Source: Hymenobacter qilianensis
GTDB lineage: Bacteria; Bacteroidota; Bacteroidia; Cytophagales; Hymenobacteraceae
Reading direction: 5' to 3'
Assembly: GCF_014489555.1 (NCBI RefSeq)
Contig: NZ_CP060784.1
Location: 3,782,001-3,846,000, forward strand
DNA length: 64,000 nt
In this document: positions 49,673 through 61,400 of the stretch, piece after piece
How positions within the stretch are numbered: the stretch's first letter is position 1
How the letters are laid out: every line of letters begins with the position of its first letter
Translations under genes and position numbers: made by a program
The notes under the pieces: generated by a model
What the model was told of the DNA's origin: nothing
Seen by the model: the letters and a program-made list of their open reading frames with translations, nothing else
Database searches by the model: none

Positions 49673-50594
49673 ATGAAAAAGCTGGTTTCTGTAGCCCTGC
49701 TGTGCTTCGTTGCCCAATCCGTTGTTGCTCAGATTCAAACCCTGCCGCTGTATACGGGCACCATTCCGAACTCCAAGCCCAGCAGCGTGCAGGAATCCAG
49801 CGTGACGCTGCCCAATGGCGGCGTGCGCATTTCCAACGTGGTGCAGCCCACGCTCACGGTATTTTTGCCCCCAGCGACAAAGCCAACGGCACCGCTGTGG
49901 TAATTTGCCCAGGCGGCGGCTACGCGCGTCTTTCCATCGACCACGAGGGCTACGATGTGGCCAAGCGGCTGAATGAGATGGGCGTCGCGGCCTTCGTATT
50001 GAAATATCGTTTGCCCAATGACCAGAGCCAGCCCGACAAGTCTATTGCACCCTTACTCGATGCCCAGCAGGCCCTGCGACTGGTGCGCCAGCAGGCCAAC
50101 AAGTTTAACATCAGCCCCAGCCGCGTCGGGCTGATGGGATTTTCGGCTGGGGGCATTTAGCTTCTACGGCCGGCACTCAGTTTGCCCAGCCCGCAGGCCA
50201 GCCCACCGACAAAACCACGTCCGTGCGCCCCGATTTTCTGGTGCTCATGTACCCGGTTATCAGCTTCACCGATAGCCTGAAGCACGCCGGCTCGCGCACC
50301 AACCTGATCGGCGAGCAGCCCACCGCCGCCCAAATCCGGCTTTACTCCAACGAAACCCAGGTGACGGCCCAAACGCCCCCCACGTTTCTGGTGCACGCCC
50401 AGGACGACGCCACGGTGCCCGTGATGAACAGCATTGTTTTCTATGAAGCCTTGCTGCGCCACAAGGTGCCCACCGAAATGCACCTGTACCCGCGCGGCGG
50501 CCACGGCTTCGGCCTGAAAAACAATACCACCCAGGAAGATTGGAGCGCCAGTCTGCAAAACTGGCTGGGGTCGAATGGATGGTTGAAAAAGTAG
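49673..50594 (+). CDS. Exported alpha/beta-hydrolase, acetylesterase-like (two frameshifts)
   Basis: About 307 residues with a signal peptide (MKKLVSVALLCFVAQSVVAQ). Catalytic residues: nucleophile Ser in GLMGFSAGGHLAS, Asp in HAQDDATVPVM, His in PRGGHGFGLKN; oxyanion region ICPGGGYARLS. The group is made of acetylxylan esterase-like or carbohydrate esterase proteins. Frames break at C5 49868-49872 and G5 50149-50153; one base each restores LPPSDKANGTAVV and GFSAGGHLAS. ATG 49673 is preferred because the signal begins there. An exported polysaccharide de-acetylation role is plausible. Confidence 0.85.
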
Positions 50595-50710
50595 CTACGC
50601 TTTATTAAATCACCGCTTAATTGGTGACACGGGAGGGTCCCAATGTCTAACATGTTGCGGCATTTGTGACAAGCTCGGTTTCTGTCGGTACAATGTCATT
50701 GTACAAAAAT

Positions 50711-50736
50711 ACCCGTCCAAGCTGGACGGGTAGTTT
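50711..50736. terminator. Terminator between the esterase and T9SS genes
   Basis: ACCCGTCCA (50711-50719) and TGGACGGGT (50723-50731) pair around a three-base loop, with A/T runs on both sides. A small GTACAATG palindrome precedes it (50688-50704). It sits between converging genes. Confidence 0.8.
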
Positions 50737-50759
50737 TGCAGAAGGAGGTACGGAATACC

Positions 50760-52274
50760 TTATTTACTCACGGCAATACGCTTGGATTGGGTTTTGCCGT
50801 TCGCTGTTACTTTGTAGTAATATATGCCGCTGGGTAAGTCAGATCCATTCAGAATAACCGAATTAGTTACTCCGGCTTTGGCCTGCCCATCAAACAATGT
50901 GGCTACGCTAGCACCCTTTGAGTTATATACTTTCACTAAGGCGTGGCCACTCTTTGCAACCGCGAAAGTGATGGTGGCATTGCGACCTGTGGGGTTGGGG
51001 TAAGCTTCGGTTCGAATCGCATCCTGTGAAATTGCTTTAACCGAATTAGCGCTGGTGACGGCTTGTGAAGATGCTTTTGCCGACGTTGGGGCGACAATAG
51101 AGGTGGTAGCTACGGGACAAGTGTTTGTTTTATTATCACAAGTGGTAGCTTCTGAAGTACAACCATCAACGGTTGCGGTAACACTAAAGCCTATACCCGC
51201 TACTAAATCTTTGAACTCCAGCGCGCCCGTGGTTGCGTTCACCGTAGGACTTTTAGCAGTACCACCTGGTTGTATAAGTGAATAGGTTGCTCCTGTTATG
51301 GGACAGAGTACTGTTATATAGGGTTTTGCTACTGGTCCGCAAAGGGTAGCCTCTGTTATACTTATAACTGGTCTGGCTACTACTGCCGGCTCAATGATAG
51401 TTGCCGAATAGGTTGCAGTACAATTGGCAGCATCAGTTACCGTTAAGTCATATGTCCCAGCACCGAGGTTAGTGCGATCTTGTGGATCATTTGTGCCTGG
51501 AAGGTCAGCCCAGTCATAAGTAAAGGGAGCTACGCCGCCAAAAACACTGATGTCAATAGCACCCTTGCCTCCATTACAAGCTATTTGAGTTACCAGACCA
51601 CCAGCACTTAAGCCAGTAGAGACTGCAATGGCTGGCAGAGTCCCACATTTGGGCGCGATTAAGGAAGATTCAAGTGGGCAAGTGCTTTTTGGCGATGCAT
51701 CTGTCCAGGCTAGGAATAAATTGGTAAGGTCTATTGTCTCGCCGCACTCATACGTAATTTGGTTTCCGGTTATACCGGCGTCAGAATTAGTTGAGTCAAT
51801 CTCTACATCAATTACATTAACACCAAAGGGCAATTCCGTAGTGGTGTTTTTCAATATCTTGCCGTCACAGCCTGATACTTCAGCTTGATAAACCACATTT
51901 CCATATTTGCTTGTGATTACTATATCCCCCCAAAAAGCAAAGCTGGTCCGAGTGGAACCTGTCTTGTTGGCAATGGCTAGCAACAACGGCGCAGTTATCG
52001 CTTCACCTGGTTGACAGGATTGACACGCCTCAACGTCCAGCCTAGCACTAACTAGTTCCAAATCTTTGGAGGTACACCTGTCTTCAGAGGGTAAAACTAC
52101 TGATTGGGCAGAAGAAGTACCAGCCATTAGCAAAAAGGCCACAAATGTCAAGGCAACCCGCCACGTTGCTTTTGGCAGGAGACCAGTAAAAGATTTGTTT
52201 TCTGATGACACTTTAGTACTGCCATTCTCTGCAGTAGTGAAAAGCATTAGACAAGGAAAGAAGAGCTTTTTCAT
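50760..52274 (-). CDS. Type IX-secreted protein with SprB-like repeat and C-terminal sorting domain
   Basis: A 504-residue protein. The N-terminus has a long leader ending [12 protein letters not shown], preceded by a polar stretch and a first short hydrophobic piece, so the signal is extended. The body holds Cys-rich beta segments, and one SprB-type repeat ([19 protein letters not shown] … [17 protein letters not shown]). The C-terminal 80 residues are a T9SS sorting domain: [45 protein letters not shown]. It should be secreted and attached to or released from the cell surface. Codon use is more AT-rich than the neighbours. Confidence 0.88.
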   Translation of the reverse strand: MKKLFFPCLMLFTTAENGSTKVSSENKSFTGLLPKATWRVALTFVAFLLMAGTSSAQSVVLPSEDRCTSKDLELVSARLDVEACQSCQPGEAITAPLLLAIANKTGSTRTSFAFWGDIVITSKYGNVVYQAEVSGCDGKILKNTTTELPFGVNVIDVEIDSTNSDAGITGNQITYECGETIDLTNLFLAWTDASPKSTCPLESSLIAPKCGTLPAIAVSTGLSAGGLVTQIACNGGKGAIDISVFGGVAPFTYDWADLPGTNDPQDRTNLGAGTYDLTVTDAANCTATYSATIIEPAVVARPVISITEATLCGPVAKPYITVLCPITGATYSLIQPGGTAKSPTVNATTGALEFKDLVAGIGFSVTATVDGCTSEATTCDNKTNTCPVATTSIVAPTSAKASSQAVTSANSVKAISQDAIRTEAYPNPTGRNATITFAVAKSGHALVKVYNSKGASVATLFDGQAKAGVTNSVILNGSDLPSGIYYYKVTANGKTQSKRIAVSK

Positions 52275-53115
52275 GATTTGTGGTGTGTGAAATAGAGGGA
52301 ATGGGGTAGGAATCGAGAAAGCAGCATACCAAGGCACCAGTAATAGATTCTTAGCCCTGGACCAGAAGAGCGAAAAGCGTGAGTGGGTCTGAAGACTCTT
52401 ATTGCTTGCTTTTTACTATGCACAAGCACAGCCGTATAATCGGGAAATGGGCGAGGAGAAGGCGCCAGGAAGAATAAAAAGCGCAAAGCAGTAGCATTCT
52501 CACGTCCGTGCGTGAGTAAAAAAAGTCTAGGCGAAAGGCGCTAGTGTATCAATCAGGTGCCTAAGAATGATTCATCCTACAGCAAAGCACCAGCCTCCTG
52601 CACTTCGGCGAAGTAGCCTAAGAGCAATGCCAGAACAGCTGCTTGCGCTATTCCAGCAGAAGCCTCCTCCAAAGCACAAAACCCCGTAGGCATGCTTTAA
52701 TCACTATGCTTGCTCAGGAGCATCAGAGGAGAAATATAAAACGATAATGGGGCAAACATTTTTGCCAGTAACATCACATTCAACTATTGAAATGGCAAAG
52801 CTCAACCGTACTATTATTGCCAGATACTTTTTAAGTGATGTACACGGCTTTTATTAGATTAACCTAAATTAATATATAAATCATTATAAAGCAATGAGGT
52901 AAAAATTAAATTTTAAGGTCAGGTACACCCGTATTCTGCTATTTGAAATGCAGCTATGACAGGTCTTAATTTGCTCGGATCGCGACTTCTACGGCTGCTA
53001 GCCCAGACCCGTAAGTGCACTAGTTTATGCTTTCAAGCAGTTAGTCATTTCAGTCAGCTTAATCCAATGGAAAAGGCTAATGCTTAACAACCATCTGGAG
53101 CCAATTGAATGCGGA
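52275..53115. other. 840-base region without a supported gene
   Basis: AT-rich in its second half (52780-52930). A 43-codon frame starting at about 52957 has no family features. I see no repeat, tRNA or terminator. The last part may hold the end of the small gene at 53116 or decayed DNA. Confidence 0.4.
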
Positions 53116-53444
53116 TTAAAGCAAATCTGCCTCGCCGGACCACCAGATTTCGGTGCTGGGGGGCAAATCTGCGACGACATCTGATTCTATGAGCAGTACT
53201 GCATCCGTTTGCGTTGCTGCTGGCGTGTTGGGCGAAGCTGCGTTGGCTGTCCGCGACATTTTTCCACGCTAGCCACCACCACTTGCTGGCGCCCGTCGGG
53301 ATAGTGGAGTCGGACTTCGAGCTTGGTGTGTAAGGCAAATTGCTGCAACACGGGCTCCGACGGCCTACCAATAGCCAGCACGCCTAAACCCGTTAGGCGG
53401 TAGCTCTCTGCTACGATTAGTAAAAGCTGGGACGTCATACGCAC
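53116..53444 (-). CDS. Small protein downstream of the molybdenum oxidoreductase (probable frameshift)
   Basis: About 110 residues if one base is added in the T5 run 53259-53263 (A run on the coding strand): it starts MRMTSQLLLIVAESYRLTG, a segment with Gly-Arg-Pro, and then continues VEKMSRTANAASPNTPA and ends STEIWWSGEADLL. Without the correction it would be 85 residues. It begins immediately after the oxidoreductase stop, so it is probably translationally coupled and could be an accessory factor for cofactor insertion. No family is recognised. Confidence 0.5.
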
Positions 53445-55698
53445 TTAGGATTCCTTTATCTGGACCAGCTTTTCCGGCCGGATGGGTAGCGACCGGATTC
53501 GTTTCCCGCAGGCCTGAAACACCGCATTCGCCAGCGCTGCGGACGTAGGACCTTGGGCGGCTTCGCCGGCGCCGAGCGCCTTTTCATTGGGCCGGTCGAT
53601 GATGGCGACGGTTACGGCGGGTACTTCGTCGAAGCGGAAGATAGGATAGGTTTCCCACTGCCGACTCGTGACGTGCTGCTCATTGAAGAGCACTTCTTCT
53701 TTTAACGTCCAGCTGGAAGCCTGTATCATGCCGCCTTCGGTTTGGTTTTTCAGACCATCGGGGTTGATCGTTTCGCCCGCGTCGATGGCGGCCCACAGGT
53801 GCAGGGCGCGGATGGTGCCCATTTCTTCGGCCACGTGCACTTTGGCCACCACCGCGCAGTATGCCGCCTGGTTTTTGTATTGGGCGAAGCCAAGGCCGAA
53901 ACCTTCGCCGGGGGCCAATTTTTCGTTTTTGATCATCTCCCGCGTCCGCCGAATAACGGCTTTGGCGCGCTCATCGGTGAGGTGGCGCAACCGAAATTCC
54001 CACGGATCCTGCTTGGCCTGCAAGGCCAATTCATCCATAAACGACTCCAGCGCAAACACATTCCCAAAAGCCCCCAGCCCCCGCAGTGCCGACACGCGCA
54101 GCGGCCCCTGCACGTAATGCGCATCAAGGCGTTGGTTGGGAATGGCGTACAGCGGCTCACCATTGCGGTAAATCGCGCTGCTCACTTCCGTCGCCGGCGC
54201 GGGCAGGGCCGGCTGCGCCAGCAGTCGGGCGGCCAGCAAGGACTCCGGTTTGCCCCCGGCCGCGTGCTGTGCGTATCCGACCAGATATTGTTTTGCCAGT
54301 GCGTAATGCGACCTTCAGCATCAAGGCGCGCATCGAGTTGCATGAGCATGGCGCTGCCGTAAGGCTCCCAGGCATGCTCATCGTCCCGCGACCATTGCAG
54401 GCGCACGTGGCGGCCAGGGTAGGCGCGGGCCAGCAGCGCGGCGTCGGCGGCCACATCATCGGCGCCGTTGTGGCCGTAGCAGCCCGAGCCCGGCACCGCC
54501 TTCACGTGAATACGCTCGGGGGGATTTTTAGCAGCGCAGCCAGGGTTGCACGCAATGGATATACACCCTGGCTATGTGTCCAAATGTGTAAACTTTCTTC
54601 CGAGTCAACTAGCGCCACCGCGCAGCTTGGTCCCACCGAACCGTGCATGAGATAGGGCTTGAAGTAGCGGGCACTAAGCGATGCGGCGGCAGGAGATAAG
54701 GCGGTTTTAGCAGTATCAAAGCTGCTCATGTCGCCCTTATTTACGGCGCGCCTGGTAATAGCCGGCAATGTAGTCAGCAGCTCCGGCAAGGGCTGTTTGG
54801 CGGGCAAATTGGGGCCATTCGTCCACTGGGCGTGCTGTATACCGTAGTCCTGAGCCTGCTTGGCTTGGTACTCTTTTTTAGCAATAAACCCCACAAAACT
54901 GCCGTCAATCACGGTTTTGAGCAAACCTGGTATCTGGTGCTGCATTGCGGCGGTGTCCAGCTTTGCTAATTGCCCCCCATAAGACGCCGGACGCAGTACG
55001 CGGGCGTGCACCATGCCCTGAAACCGCAAGTCCTGCACGTACACCGTTTCGGCCCGCACCATACGCTCGATATCATCGCGGAGCACGGGCTTGCCTACGT
55101 GTCGGTACTCACTTCTGGCTTTAAGCTGAACCGGCAGTTTTACTTCACCCTGTAAATGTTTGCCTTTTAACAATTGGGTAAAAGTAAGCCGGTGCTTGCC
55201 ATCGGTGGTGTGTATCACGCCATCGGTCAGGCGGAGCAAGCTGGCTTTTACACGGAGCTGTTGTGCGGCCAAACCAAGTAGCTGCTGCCGTGCCGCAGCC
55301 GCGGCGTAGCGAATGCTCATTCCGCTGCTTTCAATGGAGGCGCTGCCGGAAGTGTAGCGCTCATCGGGGGTGCGACCAGTTTCGGCCAACACTACTTCGA
55401 CGCGCTCCATGGGTAGGTTTAGCTCCTCGGCCGCAAGCTGGGCTACAGCTGTGCGGATGCCCTGACCGATTTCGGTTTTGCCGGTAAGTACCCGCACGCG
55501 CCCGTCGGCCAGCACTTCCAGCCAGGCATTGATGCGCGGATTTTTGGCCAGAATTTCCGGCAGCTCGTCCGCCGCCCGGCTTGCGCCCGCCAGCAAATTG
55601 GGGCCGCTGCCCAGCACAAAGGCAATGGTCAGGCAGCCGGCGCTTTTCAGGAAATCGCGGCGGGAAGAAGCGGGCTGGGGGGCAATTTCGGGTGTCAT
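53445..55698 (-). CDS. Isoquinoline-1-oxidoreductase-type molybdopterin subunit, Tat-exported (two frameshifts)
   Basis: The repaired protein is about 750 residues. A Tat signal (SRRDFLKSAG) is followed by two aldehyde-dehydrogenase/xanthine-dehydrogenase domains (EIGQGIRTAVAQLAAEELNL, GKPVLRDDIERMVRAETVYV) and the molybdopterin region ending EKALGAGEAAQGPTSAALAN, with the conserved catalytic Glu in GAGEAA. It is IorB-like, working with the [2Fe-2S] subunit and no FAD subunit. Frames break at G6 54518-54523 and C5 54253-54257; one base each restores LLKIPPERIHVKAVPGSG and RPGGKPESLLAARLL. It oxidises N-heterocycles or aldehydes; the exact substrate is unknown. Confidence 0.85.
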
Positions 55699-55725
55699 TT
55701 ACACAAATGAGTAAAGTTTGTATAG

Positions 55726-56199
55726 CTACGATTCCATTGAATCTGCCGCTTTTTTGATGGCTGCTAGCGCCCGCGAATGCACGCCGCAACGGCACAGCAC
55801 CCGAAACAGCGCATTGCGGATGGTTTGCTCATCGGGCTTGGGGTGCACCGTCAGCAGGGCTACCGCCGATATCACCATACCGTTCAGGCAGTAGCCGCAC
55901 TGGGCTGCTTGCTCATTTACAAAAGCCTGCTGCACGGGGTGGAGGCTGCCATCGGGGCGAGTGAGGCCTTCCAGGGTGGTGATGGCGGCATTTTGCACAT
56001 TGGCCACCGGCAGCTGACAACTGGGCCAGGCAATGGTGTCCAGCAATACCATGCAGGAGCCGCACTGCTGCAAGCCGCAGCCAAACTTCGGCCCGTTCAG
56101 CCCCAGATCGTCGCGCAGAACATAGAGCAGGGGCGTGGCCGGATCGGCGCGCACCGTGCGCGGCTGGCCGTTTACTTGTAGGGTGAATTCGGTTTCCAT
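55726..56199 (-). CDS. [2Fe-2S] subunit of the molybdenum oxidoreductase
   Basis: A 157-residue IorA-like protein. First cluster: GCGLQQCGSCMVLLDTIAWPSC region (Cys-x4-Cys-x2-Cys), second: AQCGYCLNG and VLCRCGV. It passes electrons from the molybdopterin subunit. The start at 56199 (METEFTLQVNGQPRTV) gives the family N-terminus. It precedes the large subunit by 27 bases on the same strand, an operon. No FAD subunit is present, matching the two-subunit IorAB type. Confidence 0.92.
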   Translation of the reverse strand: METEFTLQVNGQPRTVRADPATPLLYVLRDDLGLNGPKFGCGLQQCGSCMVLLDTIAWPSCQLPVANVQNAAITTLEGLTRPDGSLHPVQQAFVNEQAAQCGYCLNGMVISAVALLTVHPKPDEQTIRNALFRVLCRCGVHSRALAAIKKAADSMES

Positions 56200-56330
56200 A
56201 CTCAGGCGTTTCCAGAAAATACTCCGACCAGCCGCAAAAGGATATGCTGCGAAGCTCAGCCATTGCCCGGTTTCCTTCCTGTTACCTTCCTGAACCGACA
56301 TTGGTTCGCCAAAAAAGCCCCCCAGCCAGG

Positions 56331-56382
56331 GATTCAGGGCAGAAGCTAGCCCCGGCGCCGGGGCTAGCTTCTGCCCTGAATC
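56331..56382. repeat. 52-bp perfect palindrome in a divergent promoter region
   Basis: GATTCAGGGCAGAAGCTAG and its complement form perfect 26-base arms with no spacer. It lies between the divergent [2Fe-2S] and VKOR-like genes, 132 bases before the former and 69 before the latter, so it does not end any visible transcript. It follows a GC-motif copy (56318-56323) by 7 bases. It may be an operator, a mobile palindrome or a terminator against antisense reading. Confidence 0.75.
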
Positions 56383-56451
56383 TTCCGCCCAACTTACCCT
56401 CACTGATGCGCGTACGCCAAAGTGTATCTATCTGCCTTTAACCTCAATGCT

Positions 56452-56967
56452 ATGAATCCGACCCAATTAAGCGACGAGCTCCGCAACGCCGACACGCCCG
56501 ACCTGAACCGTCGGCGCTGGATTGTGGGCCTTTCCATGCTCGGCGCCGCCGCCGGCCAGATTGTGGGCCTCTACCAAACCGGCATCATCAAAACCCTGCC
56601 CGATCCGCCGTCTGGGGGGCTTTTCAACTCGTCCAAAGTCGACGCCTCCGACTACGCCTACAAGCGCTTCGACACACCCGATGCCCTGATGATGATCGTG
56701 AGCTACGGCATTACGGCCTGGCTGGCCGGGGCGGGGGGCAAAAACCGGGCAGCGCAGGTTCCCGCCTTGCCCATTGCCATGGGCCTCAAAACGCTGGGCG
56801 ATACGCTGACGGCCGTGAAGCTGGGGCAGGAAGAGTGGGCCGAAAACAAGGCTTTGTGCTTTTACTGTCAGGTAGCTACGGTGGCCTCCGTCGCCTCGGT
56901 GGCGCTGGCCGTGCCAGAGGTGATAAAAGCGGTGAAGAATATCAGTAACAGCAGCAATCAGGCTTAG
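56452..56967 (+). CDS. VKOR-like membrane protein
   Basis: A 171-residue protein with about four hydrophobic segments. The helix end ALCFYCQVATVASVASVALA carries a Cys-x-x-Cys like the active site of vitamin-K-epoxide-reductase homologues, which reoxidise periplasmic disulfide donors. The rest has a looser fit, so assignment is tentative. ATG 56452 follows an in-frame upstream Met with no support. It is monocistronic, with a palindromic terminator after it. Confidence 0.6.
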   Translation: MNPTQLSDELRNADTPDLNRRRWIVGLSMLGAAAGQIVGLYQTGIIKTLPDPPSGGLFNSSKVDASDYAYKRFDTPDALMMIVSYGITAWLAGAGGKNRAAQVPALPIAMGLKTLGDTLTAVKLGQEEWAENKALCFYCQVATVASVASVALAVPEVIKAVKNISNSSNQA

Positions 56968-56997
56968 CCTGCTGTTAAATACATACTGCACTACACA

Positions 56998-57041
56998 ACC
57001 TAAACAGAGCGCCCCGGCATGCCGGGGCGCTCTGTTTAGGT
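56998..57041. terminator. Bidirectional terminator, perfect 22-bp arms
   Basis: Palindrome with ACCTAAACAGAGCGCCCCGG in the left arm, no spacer and a GC core. It is placed between the converging VKOR-like and TetA-like genes. Confidence 0.88.
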
Positions 57042-57072
57042 ACCACCAGGGAGGAATAAAACCTCGAAGATT

Positions 57073-58359
57073 CTAGGCTTCACCGCCCTTCAACGCAAGG
57101 TCCTGATCTGGAATAACTGCGTCTTCGGTGGGTACTGCATCCGCGGGCGGCACGTAGCCCGCCAGCGAGCGCATAACAAAGAGCGTACTCACGACCGTAA
57201 GCACGGCCCCCGTTAGAAACGCGGCACCCGGAAGGTGCACCGGCGCCTGCGGCCCGCTGAAGTAGGAGAACAGGTTGGTCATTAGCGGCGGCCCTACAAT
57301 GGACGTGACGCTAATTACGCTAGTTAGCGCGCCTTGCAGTTCGCCCTGCTCATTGGCTGGCACCAGCCCCGACATAATGCCTTGTAAAGCGGGCACTGCA
57401 ATGCCACCTAAGCCGTATGGTACCAGAAAGACAAACATCATCCACCCTTTCGAGGCAAATGCAAACAGCGTGAAGCCAATAGCATACAGCGTCATACCGA
57501 CCAGTACCGAGCGCTTAGGCCCCAAGCGTGGGTTGACAATCCGAATAAGTAGTCCTTGTACCAGCACCGTCATTGTGCCCACAGCACCAAGTGAATAGCC
57601 AACCCAGGCCTCGTTCCAGCCAAACTTATACATGGTATAATAGGACCATGTACTTTGGGTAGCATGGGCCGCAATGTAAAGCAGTAGCATAGAGCCCACC
57701 AGTCCTAGAATAACCGGGTAGCGCCGCAGCTGCTTCAAGGTGCCCACGGCGTTGGCCCGCTTCCAGTCAAATGGTCGTCGGTTTTCTACGGGCAGTGACT
57801 CAGGCAGAACGAAGTAGCCGTAGAGCCAATTAAGCATTGTCAGGCTCGCAGCCGCAAAAAAAGGTACTCGTGGACCAAATTGACCCAATAAGCCGCCTAT
57901 TACTGGCCCAATGATAAAGCCCAAGCCAGCAGCCACTCCAATCATCCCAAAGTTCTGGGCCCGCTTTTCAGGGGGGCTTATATCGGCGATGTAGGCGGAG
58001 GCAGTGGTGAAGCTGGCGCCCGTGATACCCGCAATAATGCGCCCCACAAACAGCCAGCCCACGGTAGGAGCGAAGGCCAGAAACAGGTAATCGAGCCCAA
58101 ACCCAAATAAGGCAAACAGCAGCACCGGGCGCCGGCCGTACTGGTCGGAGAGGTTGCCGAGTACCGGCGAAAACAGAAACTGCATGCCCGCAAACGCAAA
58201 CAGCATCCAGCCGCCGTACTGCGCCGCCTCGCTCAGCGTACCGCCCGTCAGTTCCCGAATAAGTGTAGGCAGCACCGGAATGATAATGCCGAACCCAATT
58301 ACGTCCAGCAGCAGCGTGATGAAAATGAAGCCAAGCGCGGCTTTACGGTTTTCGGCCAT
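57073..58359 (-). CDS. TetA-like MFS transporter
   Basis: A 428-residue protein with twelve membrane helices. Motif A is [19 protein letters not shown], and the first helix region [20 protein letters not shown] with [19 protein letters not shown] closely recalls TetA/TCR-type tetracycline efflux proteins; [20 protein letters not shown] is another family-like segment. It is probably a proton-driven exporter. Whether it gives tetracycline resistance cannot be read from sequence alone. The start at 58359 fits the family. Confidence 0.85.
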   Translation of the reverse strand: MAENRKAALGFIFITLLLDVIGFGIIIPVLPTLIRELTGGTLSEAAQYGGWMLFAFAGMQFLFSPVLGNLSDQYGRRPVLLFALFGFGLDYLFLAFAPTVGWLFVGRIIAGITGASFTTASAYIADISPPEKRAQNFGMIGVAAGLGFIIGPVIGGLLGQFGPRVPFFAAASLTMLNWLYGYFVLPESLPVENRRPFDWKRANAVGTLKQLRRYPVILGLVGSMLLLYIAAHATQSTWSYYTMYKFGWNEAWVGYSLGAVGTMTVLVQGLLIRIVNPRLGPKRSVLVGMTLYAIGFTLFAFASKGWMMFVFLVPYGLGGIAVPALQGIMSGLVPANEQGELQGALTSVISVTSIVGPPLMTNLFSYFSGPQAPVHLPGAAFLTGAVLTVVSTLFVMRSLAGYVPPADAVPTEDAVIPDQDLALKGGEA

Positions 58360-58470
58360 TGGGGGCTTTTTTATGGGTGAGCAATAAGAAAACCTGACGC
58401 CCAAATAACGTCATTAATTGCTAAAATAAATAGTAATAATACTAAATATTGTGGCAAGTGTTTTGAGGGC

Positions 58471-61400
58471 CTAAAAGATAATTACCTCCTCTGAATCAAA
58501 GTAATAGAGAACGTGCTGGACATCGGTGTAGCCTAGCTGCTTGAAAAGCCCCCATACTGCTGAAGCAGGCGGCGGTGCTGGGGCTCGGGTGGCGGAATAC
58601 GGAAATCGATCAACGTTACGCGGCCGGGCGCGGGGCCCACATTGGGCTCAAACACGATGCGGTCGGGCTTGTAATCCTGGCGGGGGACGCCCCCAATCAG
58701 AATTTCGCGCTCTGTCTCGGCTGATACTGCGCGGCTGAAGTAGTGCGTCAATTGCGGGTTTTCTACCGTGCGACTCAGCAGCTTCAGTAGCACAGGACGC
58801 TCTTTGGTGCTCACCAGTCCCTCCGCCACGAGGTGAGCGGCCACGCGCTCCACGTCGGCGGCCAGGATGGTGCGGCGCAAAGCGTAGTGGAGCTTGCGGT
58901 TCCACTCGCGCTGCACCTGCTGGTCGTCGAAATCGAAGACCGTATTGGCATGTCGGCGCAGGCGCAGCCGTTCTTCCCAAGGTGTGCTGGTAAGGTTGAG
59001 CAGGGGCCAATTGCTGGTCGTGGCCGCGTTGCTTTTTACGGCCGGCACCCGATGCTGAGCGTCGGATAGCACGTAGGCGGTACGCTCGTCGTCCCATTGA
59101 TCGGTGCTGAGCAAGTAGCGATGCAACAACTCAGCTATAGTCTTGGCTTGCTCACTGGGGGGCATTTCTGTCTCAGCGGAGCGCGAGGTGCTGCTTTTCG
59201 TTGGCTTAGGCCGCCGGCTGATGGCGTACAGGCGGTGGCGCGGGCGGGTAAAGGCCACGTAAAGCATGTTTAAGCCTTCGAGGAAGGTCTTTTCCAATTC
59301 CTCCGTGTATTGCTGGGCCAAGGGGGTTCGAGTCAAAGCTTGCGTCTGGCTGACGACGGCTATGGGGGCATTTCTGGTACTGGCTTTTCCTCTTCAGTCA
59401 GGCGGCCCCAAAGCAAGGTGTTGCGGTGGGGTGTCAGGCTCCAGTCGGCGAAGGGCACAATGACCACGCCGTAGGCTAAGCCCTTGGCTTTGTGGACGGT
59501 GGTGATGGTGATGGCGTCGCGGCCGGCGGGGGCGTTGATGCTCAGAGAGCTTTTCTTCTGCTGCCAGTAAGCCAGGAAGTTATTGAGGTTGTTGCCGAAG
59601 CGCAGACTGAACTCCAGGGTCAGATCGAGGAAGCGGAAGAGGTATTCGCTTTCTGCATTGCGCCCCAGCAGCCCAAACATGCCGATGAGGCGCTCGGTGA
59701 GCTCGTAGAGGCCAAGGTTGCCGGTTTCGCGCTCCTGCACGTCGTAGCCCAAGGCACGCAGCTCGTCGAAGAAGGGCAGAGCTTTCTCGTGGTTGGCCAG
59801 CTCCGCAATATGGCGGGCGCGGGCCGGCGTGGGGGGCAAATGTCGCACAACTTTATCCACCAGCAACAAAGCTTCGGCCCGCGCTAGCGTATCAGCCGGC
59901 TGATTAAGCACCCGAAACACAGCCACCAGCAGATTCACGACCTCCGCAAATTCCAGAGACAACGAATCGGCCGAAATAATGGGGTAGCCACGCTCCTTCA
60001 AAAACTTCGCGACTCGCCGGCTACTGTCGCGACGGCGGCAGAGCACGGCAATATCCTGGAGCCGAAACCCATCGGCCAGAGCTTGCTCTACGAGTTGTAG
60101 GGTGAGGTAAAGCGTGCTTTCCTCGTAATCGAGCAGGTGCGTAGGTGGCAGGCCGGGGAGGGGCTCGTCGGAATAGGTGCCGGTGGCAGGAGAGTAGCGG
60201 CGGGCGGGCGCGGCATCTTCGGTGAAGAGTAATTCCACGTGACCAACCCCGGTAGCTGATGGACTAGGCTGTGAAGCACCAGGTCCTACCTGCCCAAACT
60301 CCTCGTCATAAATGCCCCCCACCAGCGGCAACCCCTCGTGCCCCTTGCTCACGAACTCAAAAAACGAGTTATTAAACGCAATAATCCCCGCCGCCGAACG
60401 ATAATTCACATTCAGATTCTTAGGCTCCAAAGCCTGATCCAGCGTGAAATACCGATCCTCTAACAGCCTGCGCAGTTCATCGTCCGCGACGCGGCCGTAC
60501 AGATACTCCGTTTCATTCTTGTGCAGACGCAGAATCTGCTCCATCTCGCCGCCCCGCCAGCGGTAAATGGCCTGTTTAGCGTCGCCCACGGCCAGGCTCA
60601 AATTACCCCCCGACACGGCATTTTCTACCAGCGGCAGCAGGTTGTTCCATTGCAGCACCGACGTATCCTGAAACTCATCAATCAGCAGGTGCAGGTACCG
60701 CTCGCCCAGACGCTCGTAGAGAAACGGCACCGGCTCGCGCAGCACAATGCTGGCAATGCGGCGGTTGAATTCGGCGATGAGCACCACGCCCCGCTCGCGG
60801 CTGAGCTGGTCCACGGCCTTGCTCAGCTCGCTCAGCAGCGACACATGAAAAAGGTAGGGCATCATGCCGCTCACCAGCACATAATCGGGTAGGAGAGTAG
60901 CGCGCAGGGTTTCCAACTCCACGAAAGCATCCGTCAAATCCGACTTCACGGCGTCGACGCGCTGCTTGTCGGCGGCGGTTTTTACTTTGCCGCTGTACCA
61001 TTTGTCCTGCTCCATGGTGGCGCGCACGTAGCTGTTGGCCTCCTTGTCGGGCTGCAGGCGCTCGTCCCACTTCGTGAAATAGCCGATGATGCCATTCTTA
61101 CCCTGGTATAAGTCGGCGTCGGTTACGCCGGCCGCGTCGAGGGTGGCCAGGGCGCGGGTGGCCACAGCTTGCACTTGCTGCTCAATGGCTTCCTTGCGCT
61201 GGCGCAGCGTCTCGTGGAGGCGACGGTAATCCTGGAGCGACATCTTCTGCAACTGCTCCACGGCCTCGTGCACGGGCTCAGAGAGCAGGAAGCGACCAAA
61301 CTGCACCAGCTCGTCGGGGAGGGTGTTCCAGCTGCGGCCTTCCTCGGCTTTGCTCAGGGCGTAGTCGGCCAAGGAGCGGGAAAGCAGGGCCGAGTTGGGG

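Noticed and set aside
52931-53090. 43-codon frame in the long intergenic region
   Set aside because: No signal, domain or conserved feature; could occur by chance in 840 bases.
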